A program made the translations under genes and the position numbers. The notes under the pieces were generated by a model. The model made no database searches and had not been told where the DNA came from. It saw only the letters and a list, made by a program, of their open reading frames with translations. This document shows, in pieces, positions 1 to 10,295 of a DNA stretch of 22,055 nt (positions are counted from its first letter, which is position 1; each line of letters opens with the position of its first letter). Origin of the DNA: Polysphondylium violaceum (lineage: Eukaryota; Evosea; Eumycetozoa; Dictyosteliales; Dictyosteliaceae); assembly GCA_000277445.1 (NCBI GenBank), contig AJWJ01000404.1, forward strand, positions 1 to 22,055, read 5' to 3'.

Positions 1-636
1 TTGGTCTAAAAGCATTCTGACCCTCTTTAATTTGTTCAGGTAACATATTGGCACCATCAATACGATAAATAAAAGGTGTTTTTGTTCCAATGGAACATTT
101 ATTGTGGGGGTAGAACTACTGAGATATAGTCGGTTTGGGATTCAGGGTACATTTAATGGTGCAATTACTAGAGGGATTTTATAGATCCATGGGTTTGTAT
201 TAAACATTACACTAGCAGTATTGTTTTAATATTTGTTTAGCTCTGGTTTTTCATCCACAAGGTTTTGATGGACAGCAGGTGTAATATTATTCAAACATTC
301 AGCTCGTAATTCATGATATTCTTGCTTAATAGATTTTTCCTCCATCCTCATCTCCTACTTCTTTTTTTTCTATTCCTAAATTTGCATAGGGCCAACAACT
401 GGTATACATTCAATGGCAGCACCAATCATTTGATCAATAAATTCTTTATCAGTAACTAAATCACCAATGAAACCAAGAGGGTCATTAAAGATTTCACCAA
501 CCATTTCAATATCTATAATTGAAAATGGATCCTCTTTTAATCCATCAACTACTACATCATTTTTTTCTTTTACATTTTCTTTTGTTGATGAAAGAAAAGC
601 ATCACCTCTACTTTTAAGCTTTGATCCTTTTGCCAT
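1..636 (-). pseudogene. Probable broken gene at window edge; 86-residue start frame, product unrecognised
   Basis: An ATG at 636 opens an 86-codon frame (to 376) with good dictyostelid codon use and a lysine-rich start (MAKGSKLKSR). A hydrophobic stretch near its end reads IGAAIECIPVVGP. Downstream on the same strand, protein-like stretches continue to position 1 but not in one frame, so the gene looks broken, with at least two breaks, unless unseen introns explain it. The last stretch before the window edge (about 1-75) contains YRIDGANMLPEQIKEG, which loosely recalls the opening of the ADP-ribosyltransferase fold of bacterial AB toxins (an aromatic-Arg-x-Asp followed by a helix and Gly). 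That similarity is short and weak. The 86-residue piece could also be a small real protein on its own. Confidence 0.35.
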
Positions 637-679
637 TATATTCCTATATTGAAAATAATATAAAAATTAAAATTAATTT

Positions 680-1500
680 TTATTGATTTAATGTAAAATG
701 AATAAATCTAACTCTACCAGAGAATAGTGGTGAGTAGAGACAAAGAGATTTAATATTAGGTGGTAATTGTTGGATATCGTAATGAATATCTTTTCAGTGT
801 GAATTGTTAATGTTGTGATTGTTGAGGGAATTGTGTTGCTCGGGATATACTCCAATGGATGTACACTCTTTGTATGTTGGGAACTCCAACCCATGCAATG
901 GTGTTTGACAGAGGATGGAATCGATTTATACGATTGCCAAAGAACATGTCCGACATGCAATTTTGTGACACTGTGGGGGATTGTAGAGTCGTCGCTGATA
1001 CTGTTTGTTTTTTGGGGGATTGATATTCAAATGATCAAGTGAACCTCTTATTATTGACTAATTGTCAAATATGGTGATATCAATCGTTGTTGATGTTGGG
1101 ATCTATACAAACATTCGTGTTTTTGTTGGTATAGTTTAAAATACATGATGACTAGTATCATTTTTGAATAAATGGATCTACATATAAAGTTGGTAGAGGA
1201 GGGGTGATCAAGTAGTCGTTTGAGAAAGATGAGAAATGGGGGATTGTTGCGTGTGTGTCTTGCAAGTTGGGTGATCTTGAGGTGAGTGACACTCTTTGGT
1301 ACTGTGCCTTTAAAGTACAGCCAGTGGTTGGCATATTGGTTATGGTCGAGCTCAACCTCGAGATGGGTGACTGTGGATGGGACGTGTGCATTGCCATAGA
1401 GAAAGTGACCAAAGGATTTTCCCAAACAGAGGTACTTTAGCTTTCGTGGAAGCTTGATGTCTGCCAGTGAGCGAGAAAGATTTGTTAAGCATTGTTCATT
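680..1500 (-). pseudogene. Decayed FNIP-repeat gene remnant, 'A'-type
   Basis: Minus-strand translation gives FNIP-type phrases spread over several frames: VPSTVTHLEVEL and WLYFKGTVPKSVTHLKI (about 1230-1420), IPHSVTKLHVG (about 950-990), and a C-terminal piece QLPPNIKSLCLYS ending in a stop at 680-682. The best match in the window is the 'A' part of the gene at 15835-19696, where FGHLDIPLSVSHLEI and HHWLTFKGTLSRGITHLKL occur in the same order. No single frame covers the region and no consistent set of splice sites joins the pieces, so I read it as a degraded paralogue with three or more frame disruptions. The 5' boundary near 1500 is approximate. It lies just downstream of the intact FNIP gene at 1739-3409. 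Confidence 0.6.
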
Positions 1501-1738
1501 ACTTCTTCTATCGACCTATTGTATAGTATTGTAAATAATATGATAAAAATAAAACATCAAATATCTCATCAGCAATAAATACCAATCATAAAATTTAGTA
1601 TTCACAAAGTAGTCTTGATTAAATACAAGTTTAATTCTATTCAATACAACATTATTTTGTGAGGGATAATATGTATAAGTTTAGATAGAGATTTATAAAA
1701 GAGAAGAGTTTTATCTTATTCTTATAAAACTAACTTTA

Positions 1739-3409
1739 TTAAATAAAGTTGAATGGATGGGTAGGGTAAGGATTATATTTAATATACTTTATGGATTTTG
1801 GAAGAACGTTTGGATTTAAATTTTGGACATCATGTTCCAAATAGTCGCAAGTTGGGGGGAAAATTGTATTTTCATCTATTTTCAATCCATAGGTCTTTAG
1901 TCTTTGGAGGCCAAGAGGAAGGAAACGAGTCTTTAACCAAATTCTACGACCGTGGTTATTCAGACAAAGGGTTTGTATCTTGGTGTTTTGGAGATTCAAT
2001 GGAGGTGGTGGTGGGCCCTCGGTGTCATAAGTCATCTCGTCGGGATTGTCGTTGTTGTTTACTTGGTTGTGGTCCTCGCTGGCGACTTTGTGGAATGATA
2101 TATTGATGGAGGTGATATTGGCGAGAAGTGTGGTGAGGGTGTGATTGATGTTTTGGACAGAGAGTTGGACGAGGTTGTTGAGTGGACCCACTGAAGAGAA
2201 TGAGCCGTAGAATGTGTTGAGGGTAAGATGGGTGAGGGCCTCGGGGAGTGAGGCGTGTTCGAAGATGCCTCTAAACTCGGTCATGCAAAGAGTCTTGAGG
2301 CCCCGAGGGAGGACGTGGGGCTTGAGTGGCTGATTGTATTCGTCAAAGTTGATGTAGGTCAGCGAGTCGGCAAGACTGCCCAACGAGAGCTGTTTGTTGA
2401 AGTTTGCCAACCTGAGTCTAGTCAAACACGATGGCAAGGAAATGATGGGCTCGTCGTAACCAAACATATCGAGGGTCTCGAGAGACTCGGGAAGGGCCTC
2501 TGCGCTCAATTGGCCATGCGAGTAATCGACGCGGAGATTTTTGAGAGTTGGAGGCAAGGGTACATCGCTCAGACGTAGGTAATTCAAGACCAATGTGATG
2601 AGAGTGTGTGGTAAGGACTCATAAGAGCTGTCCCTATACTGATTCTTTATGCTGAGTTTGTGGATATGCGACGGGATCTGGTCCTGTTGTAGAGGTGCAT
2701 CGAGTCGGGTAACTATGTTTCTTACCCACTTTTCATTACGCACCCACTCCAATCCCTCGCTTGTGTAAATGTCAACAATGGTGTTTAAGTATTCTCTGCC
2801 CGAGGGAATAACCAGTTTCTTTATACTTTCAAAACTAGATTCATAGTTCAAATCAGTGACTGACGACGGTATGATGATTGGCTGTGTAGTTATGATCGAG
2901 TGACACAATGGAAGACTCAGTCTCTTGAGATTGGCAGGCAACAGTACCATCACTTGATCGATAAAGTGGTTTGTCAATGCAAAGACTCCTCTCTTTATAC
3001 AAAGATTTGTCACACTATCTGGCAATCTACCACTACACTCGCTCTCTTCCTTTACATTTATCTCTAATCTCTGCACATGATCACCAACAGATCCGAGATC
3101 CAGTCCCAATGCACTACCATCACTATTATCACCACTAGACACTGTATCGCCTAAAACCAAATCATTGATCAAATGTCTGTGTGCATTGGTAACATACTTT
3201 TTATAATCATCTCGACTATCAATCTTTAATCTAAACGATATGTTGTGCTCTAGTTTATCGCTACTGGACAACACAGACAGATACTGATGATTATCATCCA
3301 AATACTCGACATCATTGATCTTGTAGACAGTGTTTTGACAAACATGATTTCGAATCAATGATCTAAGATACACATTCCTCCATACTAAATAAAACATTTC
3401 TGACGTCAT
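1739..3409 (-). CDS. FNIP/LRR-like repeat protein with N-terminal WRN motif, single exon
   Basis: One uninterrupted 556-residue frame starts at ATG 3409. It opens with MFYLVWRNVYLRSLI, the motif that begins many dictyostelid FNIP and ankyrin proteins. Degenerate FNIP units of about 20-22 residues follow from roughly residue 115 to the end, each with an [L/I]P-x-x-[L/V]-x-x-L core, for example LPSCLTRLRL, LPRGLKTLCM and LPEALTHLTL. FNIP repeats are solenoid-forming leucine-rich-type units; the cellular role of most members is unknown. A low-complexity insert (NNNDNPDE and a proline run) lies near residue 440. The gene is noticeably richer in G+C than the flanking spacer. It follows the ComC-like gene on the same strand after about 200 bases. 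Unlike the FNIP genes at 15.8-22 kb it has no upstream exon: the WRN motif sits five residues from the ATG. Confidence 0.88.
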   Translation of the reverse strand: MTSEMFYLVWRNVYLRSLIRNHVCQNTVYKINDVEYLDDNHQYLSVLSSSDKLEHNISFRLKIDSRDDYKKYVTNAHRHLINDLVLGDTVSSGDNSDGSALGLDLGSVGDHVQRLEINVKEESECSGRLPDSVTNLCIKRGVFALTNHFIDQVMVLLPANLKRLSLPLCHSIITTQPIIIPSSVTDLNYESSFESIKKLVIPSGREYLNTIVDIYTSEGLEWVRNEKWVRNIVTRLDAPLQQDQIPSHIHKLSIKNQYRDSSYESLPHTLITLVLNYLRLSDVPLPPTLKNLRVDYSHGQLSAEALPESLETLDMFGYDEPIISLPSCLTRLRLANFNKQLSLGSLADSLTYINFDEYNQPLKPHVLPRGLKTLCMTEFRGIFEHASLPEALTHLTLNTFYGSFSSVGPLNNLVQLSVQNINHTLTTLLANITSINISFHKVASEDHNQVNNNDNPDEMTYDTEGPPPPPLNLQNTKIQTLCLNNHGRRIWLKTRFLPLGLQRLKTYGLKIDENTIFPPTCDYLEHDVQNLNPNVLPKSIKYIKYNPYPTHPFNFI

Positions 3410-3610
3410 TACTATAATTCCTATTACATCATCTTGGCATTGCTGTGCTTTTATAACTTTTTAAACAACCTAAAAACCTCGAAAAAGAAAAAAAGAAAAT
3501 ATCTAAAAATCTCGAAAAAAAAAGAAAAAAAGAAAAAATGGAAATATCTATGGAATGAATACAAGTCATTCTATGCCTGGCTAGGGATAAGAGGTGGGCT
3601 TTATTGGGAT
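3410..3610. other. Short intergenic spacer with A-rich low-complexity tract
   Basis: About 200 bases separate two minus-strand genes. Bases 3480-3540 are a run of short A tracts broken by single G bases, typical of dictyostelid promoters and 3' ends. The spacer must hold both the 3' end of the ComC-like gene and the promoter of the FNIP gene. No other gene is seen. Confidence 0.6.
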
Positions 3611-6600
3611 CTATTTAGATATGTTGTCGAGCTTGATACTCATATCTTTGTCAAATTGTCTTTGTTTTTTAGTTTTGTAGATGGCATAGGTGATGATGAT
3701 GACGACGATGGCTGCAAAGCAGACGCCGCCAATTACAATGCCTGCAATTTGGGCACCAGTGAGCGAGGATTTGGATTGCTTGCACACAGCATTGGAAGAG
3801 TCTGAGGCAGGACGGTTGTCGAGGAGGATGGAGAAATCGGGGTCGAGCTGCACAGATTGCTTGTAGAAAGGGATGTTGATGGCGATAAAGGATTGCAGCT
3901 TGGAGTCGGCGTGGACGGTGTTGTAGTCGGTGTCGAGTAGCTGGTTGGAGACGGACTTGATGCGGCCGTCAATGATGCCACGCTTGACGAATCGGCCATA
4001 GAGACTGTGGTCGTTGACCTGCATCTTGACATACTCAGCACCGTCAGCAACAGTCTCGCCAAACTCGCTTGCTGCACAAGGGCTGCCAGCGTCGCTGCTC
4101 TCGATCGAGGCCGTGAGCACAAGCTGCAGCGTGTTGAATGACGATTGGAAGGCGTACTCGGTGAGGTTGATAGAGTACTTGAGGGAATAGGGACTCATCT
4201 CCAACACTTGTCCAGCAAAGGTAATGTTTGTTGGGGTTGCTTGGTTAAAGTAGTCGATGGCGACAGACACATTGGTGTTGTTGATAGAGGCGGTGTAAAA
4301 ATAACTTGAGTTGGTGTAGAGGGAATACTTGGAGGCGGTGTTGTTGCTTGCCAGCCATTGAGGGAAGGGGTGTCTGTTGACGATGACACCGTCTCTATCC
4401 AACTCATTCAATGCGACAACCGATATAATTGCATAGTAGATGGCCGTGTTCTTGTCGTTGGTAGGCACAGTGATGTTTGTTGAAGGTGTTGTTGTGTTGA
4501 CGACTGGATCAATGATGATAACCTGAGACGAGCAAGATAATCCCACCCAAGGCGATTTACAAACACATCCATTGGCTGTACATGTACCCTGATCTGGACC
4601 TCCACAATTCCCAACACAACTATGAGGTGTATTTGTTGGAATGGGTGTATCATCACTTGACGACGATGACAGTGAAGTAGAGGAGGAATCTGACGATGAT
4701 AAAGAGTGTGAAGAAGAGGATGCATCTGGTATTGGCACAAAAGGGTCACTGATCTCCACAACCAAAGAGTTGGAATGCAGTGTGTCATCTCTCACGGTGA
4801 CAATGATCGATGATGCCGAGATTGGGGTCGTGGAAAAGATAATCACGTTTGAGGTAGAAAATATACATGTATTTAGAGTTGCTACGGTTCCGTTGCTGTA
4901 GTCTATGAGCAGAGAGTTTGTGAGCTTAAAGTTTCTGCCAAAGATTGTGATACGGCTGTGACTGCCCTTGATTTCTTGGGGAGAAGAGATCATTAGCTTG
5001 TTGGTGAGTTGTGGGACGGTCGTGATCTTATTGTTAAATCCCTTGCTAGCAAGCTGCGACATGGTGTATCCGTTAAAGTTGCTTTGGTTATCCACGATAC
5101 CATAGACAGACACCCAAATATCAGAGCCAAAGCCGTAGCCAAAGGGGATCTCGAACACGCATTCATAGACTGCTGTTGTGGCGGTTGAACCCTGCAATGT
5201 CGCGTCTTTCCAAATCAAATCTGTTCTCTTATCTTGGAGATAGATACGAGGCAACGATCCCAGCAGGATGCCATTCACGTCGCCTGTCTCCAATGTAAAC
5301 ACAACGCGTCTGCTTGAGGCGTTGAAAAACTCGCCAACGTCCATAACATCGATATGTTGGGGCGAAAAGGAGAAAGATACCAACTCGGGCATAATGGTGT
5401 CACTGACAATACTATTTTGGCAGTCAACGGTGATCGCGGTGTCCCGGGTCACGTTGAGCATGTTCAACAAGGGATTGATGAACGGCGCGACGTCGTCGGT
5501 GGGGAACTCGCCGCCCTCTTTGTAGAGGGAAAAGCGGTCGGCGTTGTCTTGCAAGTAGAGGTATTGAATGTAAAAGGGCTGCGACTTGCACTTGCCATTC
5601 ACGAGCACACCGACTTGATACACACCTTGGTACATGTTGCCCTCAATCAAGTTGGCAGCTGTAATGGTCCTGTTGTATCTGACCTGGTCAGTCTGCGACA
5701 CAATCGACACAAGGCCCGACTTGAAGCCATTGTAGTCGTCTTGAATGGTGATATTCCAGTACAACATGGTGTCCACACCCTCATTAACCACCACACTTGA
5801 TGCAATGGCAGGGGTAACTGTAGCTATAGGACCGATCAGATCGGCATACTCTGAAACGACCCTCAGTCCGGCATGGGGACCAAACAAGTCAATGAAAAAG
5901 TATGATATACCAGAGCCATACATGCCATAGGTGATAAAGTTCATAAAGAATTCAAACATCCCTGTAGGGTAGTTCATCGGCACAGTGAATGGAATACTAT
6001 AGCATCCACAACTCTCGTTCCACTGTCCTACAAAAGGAATCATATTTGACGGATCATAGTCTGCCCCATAGGGAACGACGATCATCCCCGGATAGAGATT
6101 CTTGTCGACCAAATTCACATAGATGTACATGATATTATCCACCGATCGATTCGATACATTGATATCATTCAATTCAAACCCAATATCAACAACCGACGAA
6201 AAGTTTAGTGATTCTATTTACAACAACAAACAGTATATTAGTATTGGATTGGTATGATAATCTAGCAACCACAACAACAACAATATGTATACATACTAAA
6301 TGGATATCTAGACAAACCTGCCGTGGCATAGTTGTACACCAAGGTCGACAACTGATTCCCGTTCCTGACAGTATCAAAGATTTTAGTTTCTCCAAAATTC
6401 ACTTGAATGTTTGCGTTTGATTGTGAGACAACAAACTCATAGGTACCATCGTTTAAATCACCAGACACAATGTTTGTGTAATCACCAAAGCTATCTATAT
6501 TTCTAAAGCCTGACAAATCATCTGTAATTCTCATTCTCAATACAACAAGAGGACTATTTGGTAATGGGTATGAGTCTAGACTAACAATAGCGGGTGGTGA

Positions 6601-8167
6601 TACATCCACATTTGATGCTGTTGTATGTATTAGTATTTATGTTGTTTTGTACACTACACAGAATGAAATCAATACATACGATCAGTTGGAATTGGTGTAG
6701 TAAAGAATGATGAGACTCTGTCTTCTATCATCACTGCGTTTGTGTGCGCATAATCAAATGCCAACTCGACATTCTTGACATATTCCACCATGTTACCGTT
6801 GGTGTAGCCAAATGGATAGGGTTGGGTCAAGTACAGGGCATTGGAACTTATTGTTAAAATTGTGAGATCAGCTTTGCTCAATGCATTGGTAGTGAAGGTG
6901 AGAGACACATAGGATGACCCCAGCACTGAAGATAATGACGTAGAGAAATAGGGTGGAAATGAAACTACAAGATAAGTGATATGTTAGCATATGACATGTC
7001 ATGTATATAAATAAACTATTATGACAACACTACATACATTTGAATGTATATGTGGCACTCAGACTAGTGGAGCCAGGCAAGTAATTGTTAGAGTAGGCTG
7101 TTTGAGTCGCCGGTGTTTGAAGATTCAATTTCTCGATGTAAATGGGACTGGTTAAAGGCCCCAATACATAGGTGCCATAGGTTTGAAAACCAATGATTGT
7201 AAATGTTTTAAATATAGGTTTACTTTGCTCAAATTTTGACGATTGGATTAAAATAGGTTGAGGGTAATATACAGTATTATCAGACTCGCGTGGATATATT
7301 CCAAAACTAGTAAAACTTTCGACATTCTCATCTGTATTGTCAAGAGGAGGCAAGGTTAGTCATCAATTGTGTATTAATAACTACTATTTTACTACGATAC
7401 ATACAACGAGGAAGAAAAGAGGACAATTTCAGAGTAACGGGGGTCATGCCATTGGAGATGATGAATGTGTTGTTTAAGAAATACGGATTCATAGTAGTTG
7501 CCTTCAAGTCCAATGAAACAAGATAAGTATTGTTTGCCTTTGCTTCTATTCTTACTTGATAAGTGTTTTCAACATTTGATACTTGTAAAGTAAGCATCTT
7601 GATCTTGTTGAAATTGTTGACTCTAAACATAAAATAGGGATAGGCATTAACCAACGATGGATAATACTGCAACGTGTCATTCAACAGCACCAAATCCATA
7701 ATAGGAGGGACTATTTATATTATTTAAATTATTATTATTAGGATCTATATGTCTGTCATAATACTACTCAAATACTTACGATCGCAGATATATTCAACTT
7801 GGTAGGTGTGAACAGAGGTATCGAGTGTTGTCACCTGTAAGGTGAACACGTTGTCTGGGGCAGGCTTTAGATTGAGAGATACTCTGAAAAGCCATTTGGT
7901 CGGCGTGACAGATACGTATGTAAATTCTGGCGAGAGATCTTGTTCCACAATGTCAATCTTTTCAATACCACTGGGATCCTCGACCAAAAACATTTGATTG
8001 CTATAACAGACCCATCCAAACACAGCCTCTGCATACATATCTTTGTACGCAGGCTCTGTGAGGTCTGTCACTGTGAAAGCATGCACATTGCTAACACCCA
8101 ATACAACAAGAACAAATACACAAATAAACACTAAATATCTCTGACTAGCTTCTGGACATGATACCAT
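3611..8167 (-). CDS. ComC-like type I membrane protein with IPT/TIG and EGF-like domains, six exons
   Basis: Predicted exons, in order of transcription: 8167-7780, 7710-7405, 7331-7038, 6964-6680, 6617-6297, 6213-3611. The introns are 69, 73, 73, 62 and 83 bases with GTAAGT or GTATGT donors, all in phase 1. The joined frame is 4197 bases, 1398 residues. Residues 1-30 are a signal peptide (core YLVFICVFVLVVLG, likely cut after VHA). Exons 2-5 each encode about 95-107 residues, probably one beta-rich extracellular module each. In exon 6 an IPT/TIG domain lies near residues 935-1017 (ITIFGRNF), then a Ser-rich linker, one EGF-like domain at about 1061-1092 (CVGNCGG to CVCKSPWVGLSC), a conserved region with SLYGRFVKRGIIDGRI, a membrane helix at about 1355-1377 and a 21-residue basic tail. 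This order is that of the ComC family, linked in Dictyostelium discoideum to cell-cell communication in development. The exact orthologue is not settled. Confidence 0.88.
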
Positions 8168-8310
8168 CGTGGGTGTGTAGATAAATACAGATACAAATAC
8201 AGATGCGTGGGTGAATTATATGGCTTTTGTTGGGGCTGCATAATTTTTTATTTCCATTGTCAATTGAAAAAAATATCTGGAGAAAAAAAGAAAAAAAATT
8301 AAAAAATATC
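8168..8310 (-). promoter_or_regulatory. Likely promoter/5' region of the ComC-like gene
   Basis: Upstream of the ATG at 8167, the minus strand carries a TATA-like CATATAAT at about 8215-8222 and, further upstream, long T runs (8277-8306), the usual dictyostelid core promoter arrangement. The start site cannot be fixed from sequence alone. Confidence 0.35.
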
Positions 8311-8325
8311 TAGATACTATCACCC

Positions 8326-8411
8326 TTCGGGTTCCGAAAAATCTTGATAAGGGGTAGATTCCCTTCCATGATATCAATATTATAAAAGGTATCATATGAT
8401 CCCATCAAGAT
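8326..8411. other. Compact foldable element, possible structured RNA
   Basis: Four adjacent helices can form in 86 bases: TTCGG/CCGAA (8326-8330 with 8334-8338); ATCTTGAT/ATCAAGAT (8341-8348 with 8404-8411) enclosing AAGGG/CCCTT (8349-8353 with 8361-8365) and ATGATA/TATCAT (8368-8373 with 8390-8395). The last three make a three-way junction with few unpaired bases. G+C is locally higher than in the flanking A+T-rich DNA. No known RNA family is recognised and the strand is unknown. Confidence 0.3.
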
Positions 8412-8689
8412 CGATAACAATAATTTTGTTTAATGTAATCCGTGGTATCAGTAGTGTGAGCGTGCAACGAAAAAAAGATGAGATCTAGATTTAAACAAAT
8501 TCAATATTACAAGTCAAACACTCTTATGATCACAGCCTATTTATCTGAGAGAAGTGCAGATGAGAGATCAAGACACACAAAAAATGATCATCTTCTTTTT
8601 TTTTTATTTGCTCCGATATTTTCTTGCGTAAAAAAAGCATAAAAATTTAGTTTTTTTTTCAAAAATTTTTAAATAAATGCAAAGATGTG
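8412..8689. other. A+T-rich spacer, no gene seen
   Basis: No convincing reading frame on either strand. Long T tracts lie at about 8595-8607 and 8650-8659. Confidence 0.5.
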
Positions 8690-9480
8690 TTGTTTCCTGC
8701 GCCTCTGTTATGCCGAGTTTATGATTCAATGTAAAAAGATTTCTTTGATAATTTGTGATTCAGAAATTGGTTTTTTTGACTGTGGTGTTGTGTTGTCCTC
8801 TAACTGGGGTGTTCTCAGGTATTGGTATCATCGAGAGGGTGAGGATAGGTGTGTAGTTGGAAGTGGCTATGTCCAAATTGGCAATACAGCCAACCCCGGT
8901 GCACGTATTAGGTGGATCGGAGTGTGAATCCAAATTGAGCTCGGTAACACTGGACAGATTGAGGATAGCAATTGTTTGTCTTGAATAGTACTAAACCGTT
9001 GTAAATGGAGTTGTTCAACACTGGCAGGGAGGTACAAACCTTTGTCACCGGATTATCGTCAGTCTGGAAAGCACAATCCAATTAATTTCAGAAATGTCAG
9101 AGTTTGGACAGTCAATATAGTCTATTAAATTTGTGGTAGCAGATACCAGAGATCTCGCGATAGGGTTTTGTGGGTTGACGCAACACCAATCCATGAAGAA
9201 ATTCTCAAGATGATATCCAAACTGGATCCTAGATGACACCTGTGTCCACACATTGGGACTTTGGTCCAGGTTCCATATGTCATTGGTAAAGCATTTGATC
9301 ATTTGGAATCCAAGATGGAAAGTCTGATAGTTGCCCTCGTTGTAGGACCATAGTTTCATATGCCCTCATGTCTGTTTCACTTTGATTCATCTTGGTTAGG
9401 GCGTCAACTATTTGATCTTTTGACATATAGGATCCTCAAAATATGAAGAACAGGTATTTGCCTGCAACTCATACTGGACT
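8690..9480 (-). pseudogene. Decayed gene, possibly the N-terminal region of a large extracellular repeat protein
   Basis: Minus-strand translation gives long protein-like stretches with few rare codons, but they change frame. One runs from ATG 9426 (MSKDQIVDALTKMNQSETDM), another covers about 9045-9359 (with FFMDWCCVNPQNPIA and CPNSDISEIN), and a third ends with LNLSSVTELNLD and NLDIATSNYTPILTLSMIP at about 8780-8975. The leucine spacing and the Cys pairs suggest an extracellular LRR-like region, as found at the N-termini of some large dictyostelid EGF/TIG proteins. No splice sites were found that reconcile the frames, so a pseudogene is more likely than a spliced gene. Family assignment is tentative. 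Confidence 0.35.
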
Positions 9481-10196
9481 ATGTTGTTGAAGATTATAGA
9501 AATTGAAAGATTATACAAACTATCAATAATATTTCAAAACAGCTTTACAGTTAATAATTGTTACCAACAACTCTGTTCTACCTAACCTGCTAAAGTTTAC
9601 TCTCTTCTATATATTATTAAATCATCAAAAAACATAGAAGTGATCATTTCAAGGCCAAGGACTCTATCCAAAAATTCAAATAAATTCCCCTTTATTATCT
9701 TCCGTTGACTCAATAGCACCATGGTGGGAGTCTACAGAAAAAAACTAATTTTTATAGATATTATTGATTAAAAAATTAAATATTATAATGTTTACGTATC
9801 ACTTGACCTCTATTCGCTATGGTTTTTTACTAGTATTAGAAGAGTTGTTTTTTTTGGTGTCAACTGTTTTTTGCCTAGATTTTTACCCAAAAAAATCCAA
9901 AAAATTTTCTGTCCTTTTTCTCTACCATTAAGGACTTTTGGAATAATATCTTGGATAATAAGATAAAGCACCGGTGTGAAGTGGCTATAGCACATGTCTA
10001 TTTTAGACAATAATACCTAATTGGCCACAATTTACCCATTCTCCCTGACATCTTTCATGATTTGATCCAATCATAGTCTTTCTGAATTAATTTCATTTTC
10101 TTGAGAGCAAATCAAAGTTGACAAATCACGGATAGAGTCATTTTTATTTATTTCCATTTTCCATTAGTACATAATTTAGTCCTTTGTTTGAAAAAC
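9481..10196. other. Intergenic region, nothing firmly recognised
   Basis: About 700 bases, A+T-rich with scattered frames below 70 codons that start at non-ATG codons or have poor codon use. A 42-codon minus-strand frame begins at about 9723 (MVLLSQRKIIKGNLFEFLD); it may be a scrap of an older gene, but nothing supports it as functional. Confidence 0.45.
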
Positions 10197-10202
10197 TATA
10201 AA
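10197..10202 (+). promoter_or_regulatory. TATA box of the two-repeat protein gene
   Basis: TATAAA lies 94 bases before the ATG at 10296, followed by an A- and C-rich leader rich in CAA steps, as in highly expressed dictyostelid genes. The two ATGs just after it would be close to or upstream of the expected start site. Confidence 0.5.
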
Positions 10203-10295
10203 ATGAAGAAAACAATGTCCAAATAAAACATTCCAAATCAAATCAACAATAATAACAACAAATACAATTCATTAAATAGTTCAAATCTTTTCAGA

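Noticed and set aside
1798-2578. Plus-strand open frames opposite the FNIP gene
   Set aside because: They are antisense to a continuous FNIP coding frame, with no repeat pattern, promoter or recognisable domain of their own.
3480-3545. A-rich tract as a retroelement poly(A) tail
   Set aside because: No element body or target-site duplication next to it; such tracts occur in most spacers here.
3733-4122. Long alternative-frame open stretches within the ComC-like last exon (also 4408-4788 and 5354-5800)
   Set aside because: They overlap a well-supported coding exon with clear domains, start at non-ATG codons or have odd composition, and arise from its higher G+C.
6186-6420. Small open frames on both strands around an intron of the ComC-like gene
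   Set aside because: They read through the intron at 6214-6296; the phase-1 splice model explains the sequence better.
8326-8411. tRNA gene
   Set aside because: Size and G+C are suggestive, but there is no acceptor-stem pairing or T-loop/D-loop arrangement that fits a cloverleaf.
9810-10010. 66-codon minus-strand frame
   Set aside because: Poor composition, runs of Lys/Leu from A+T-rich DNA, no neighbouring support.
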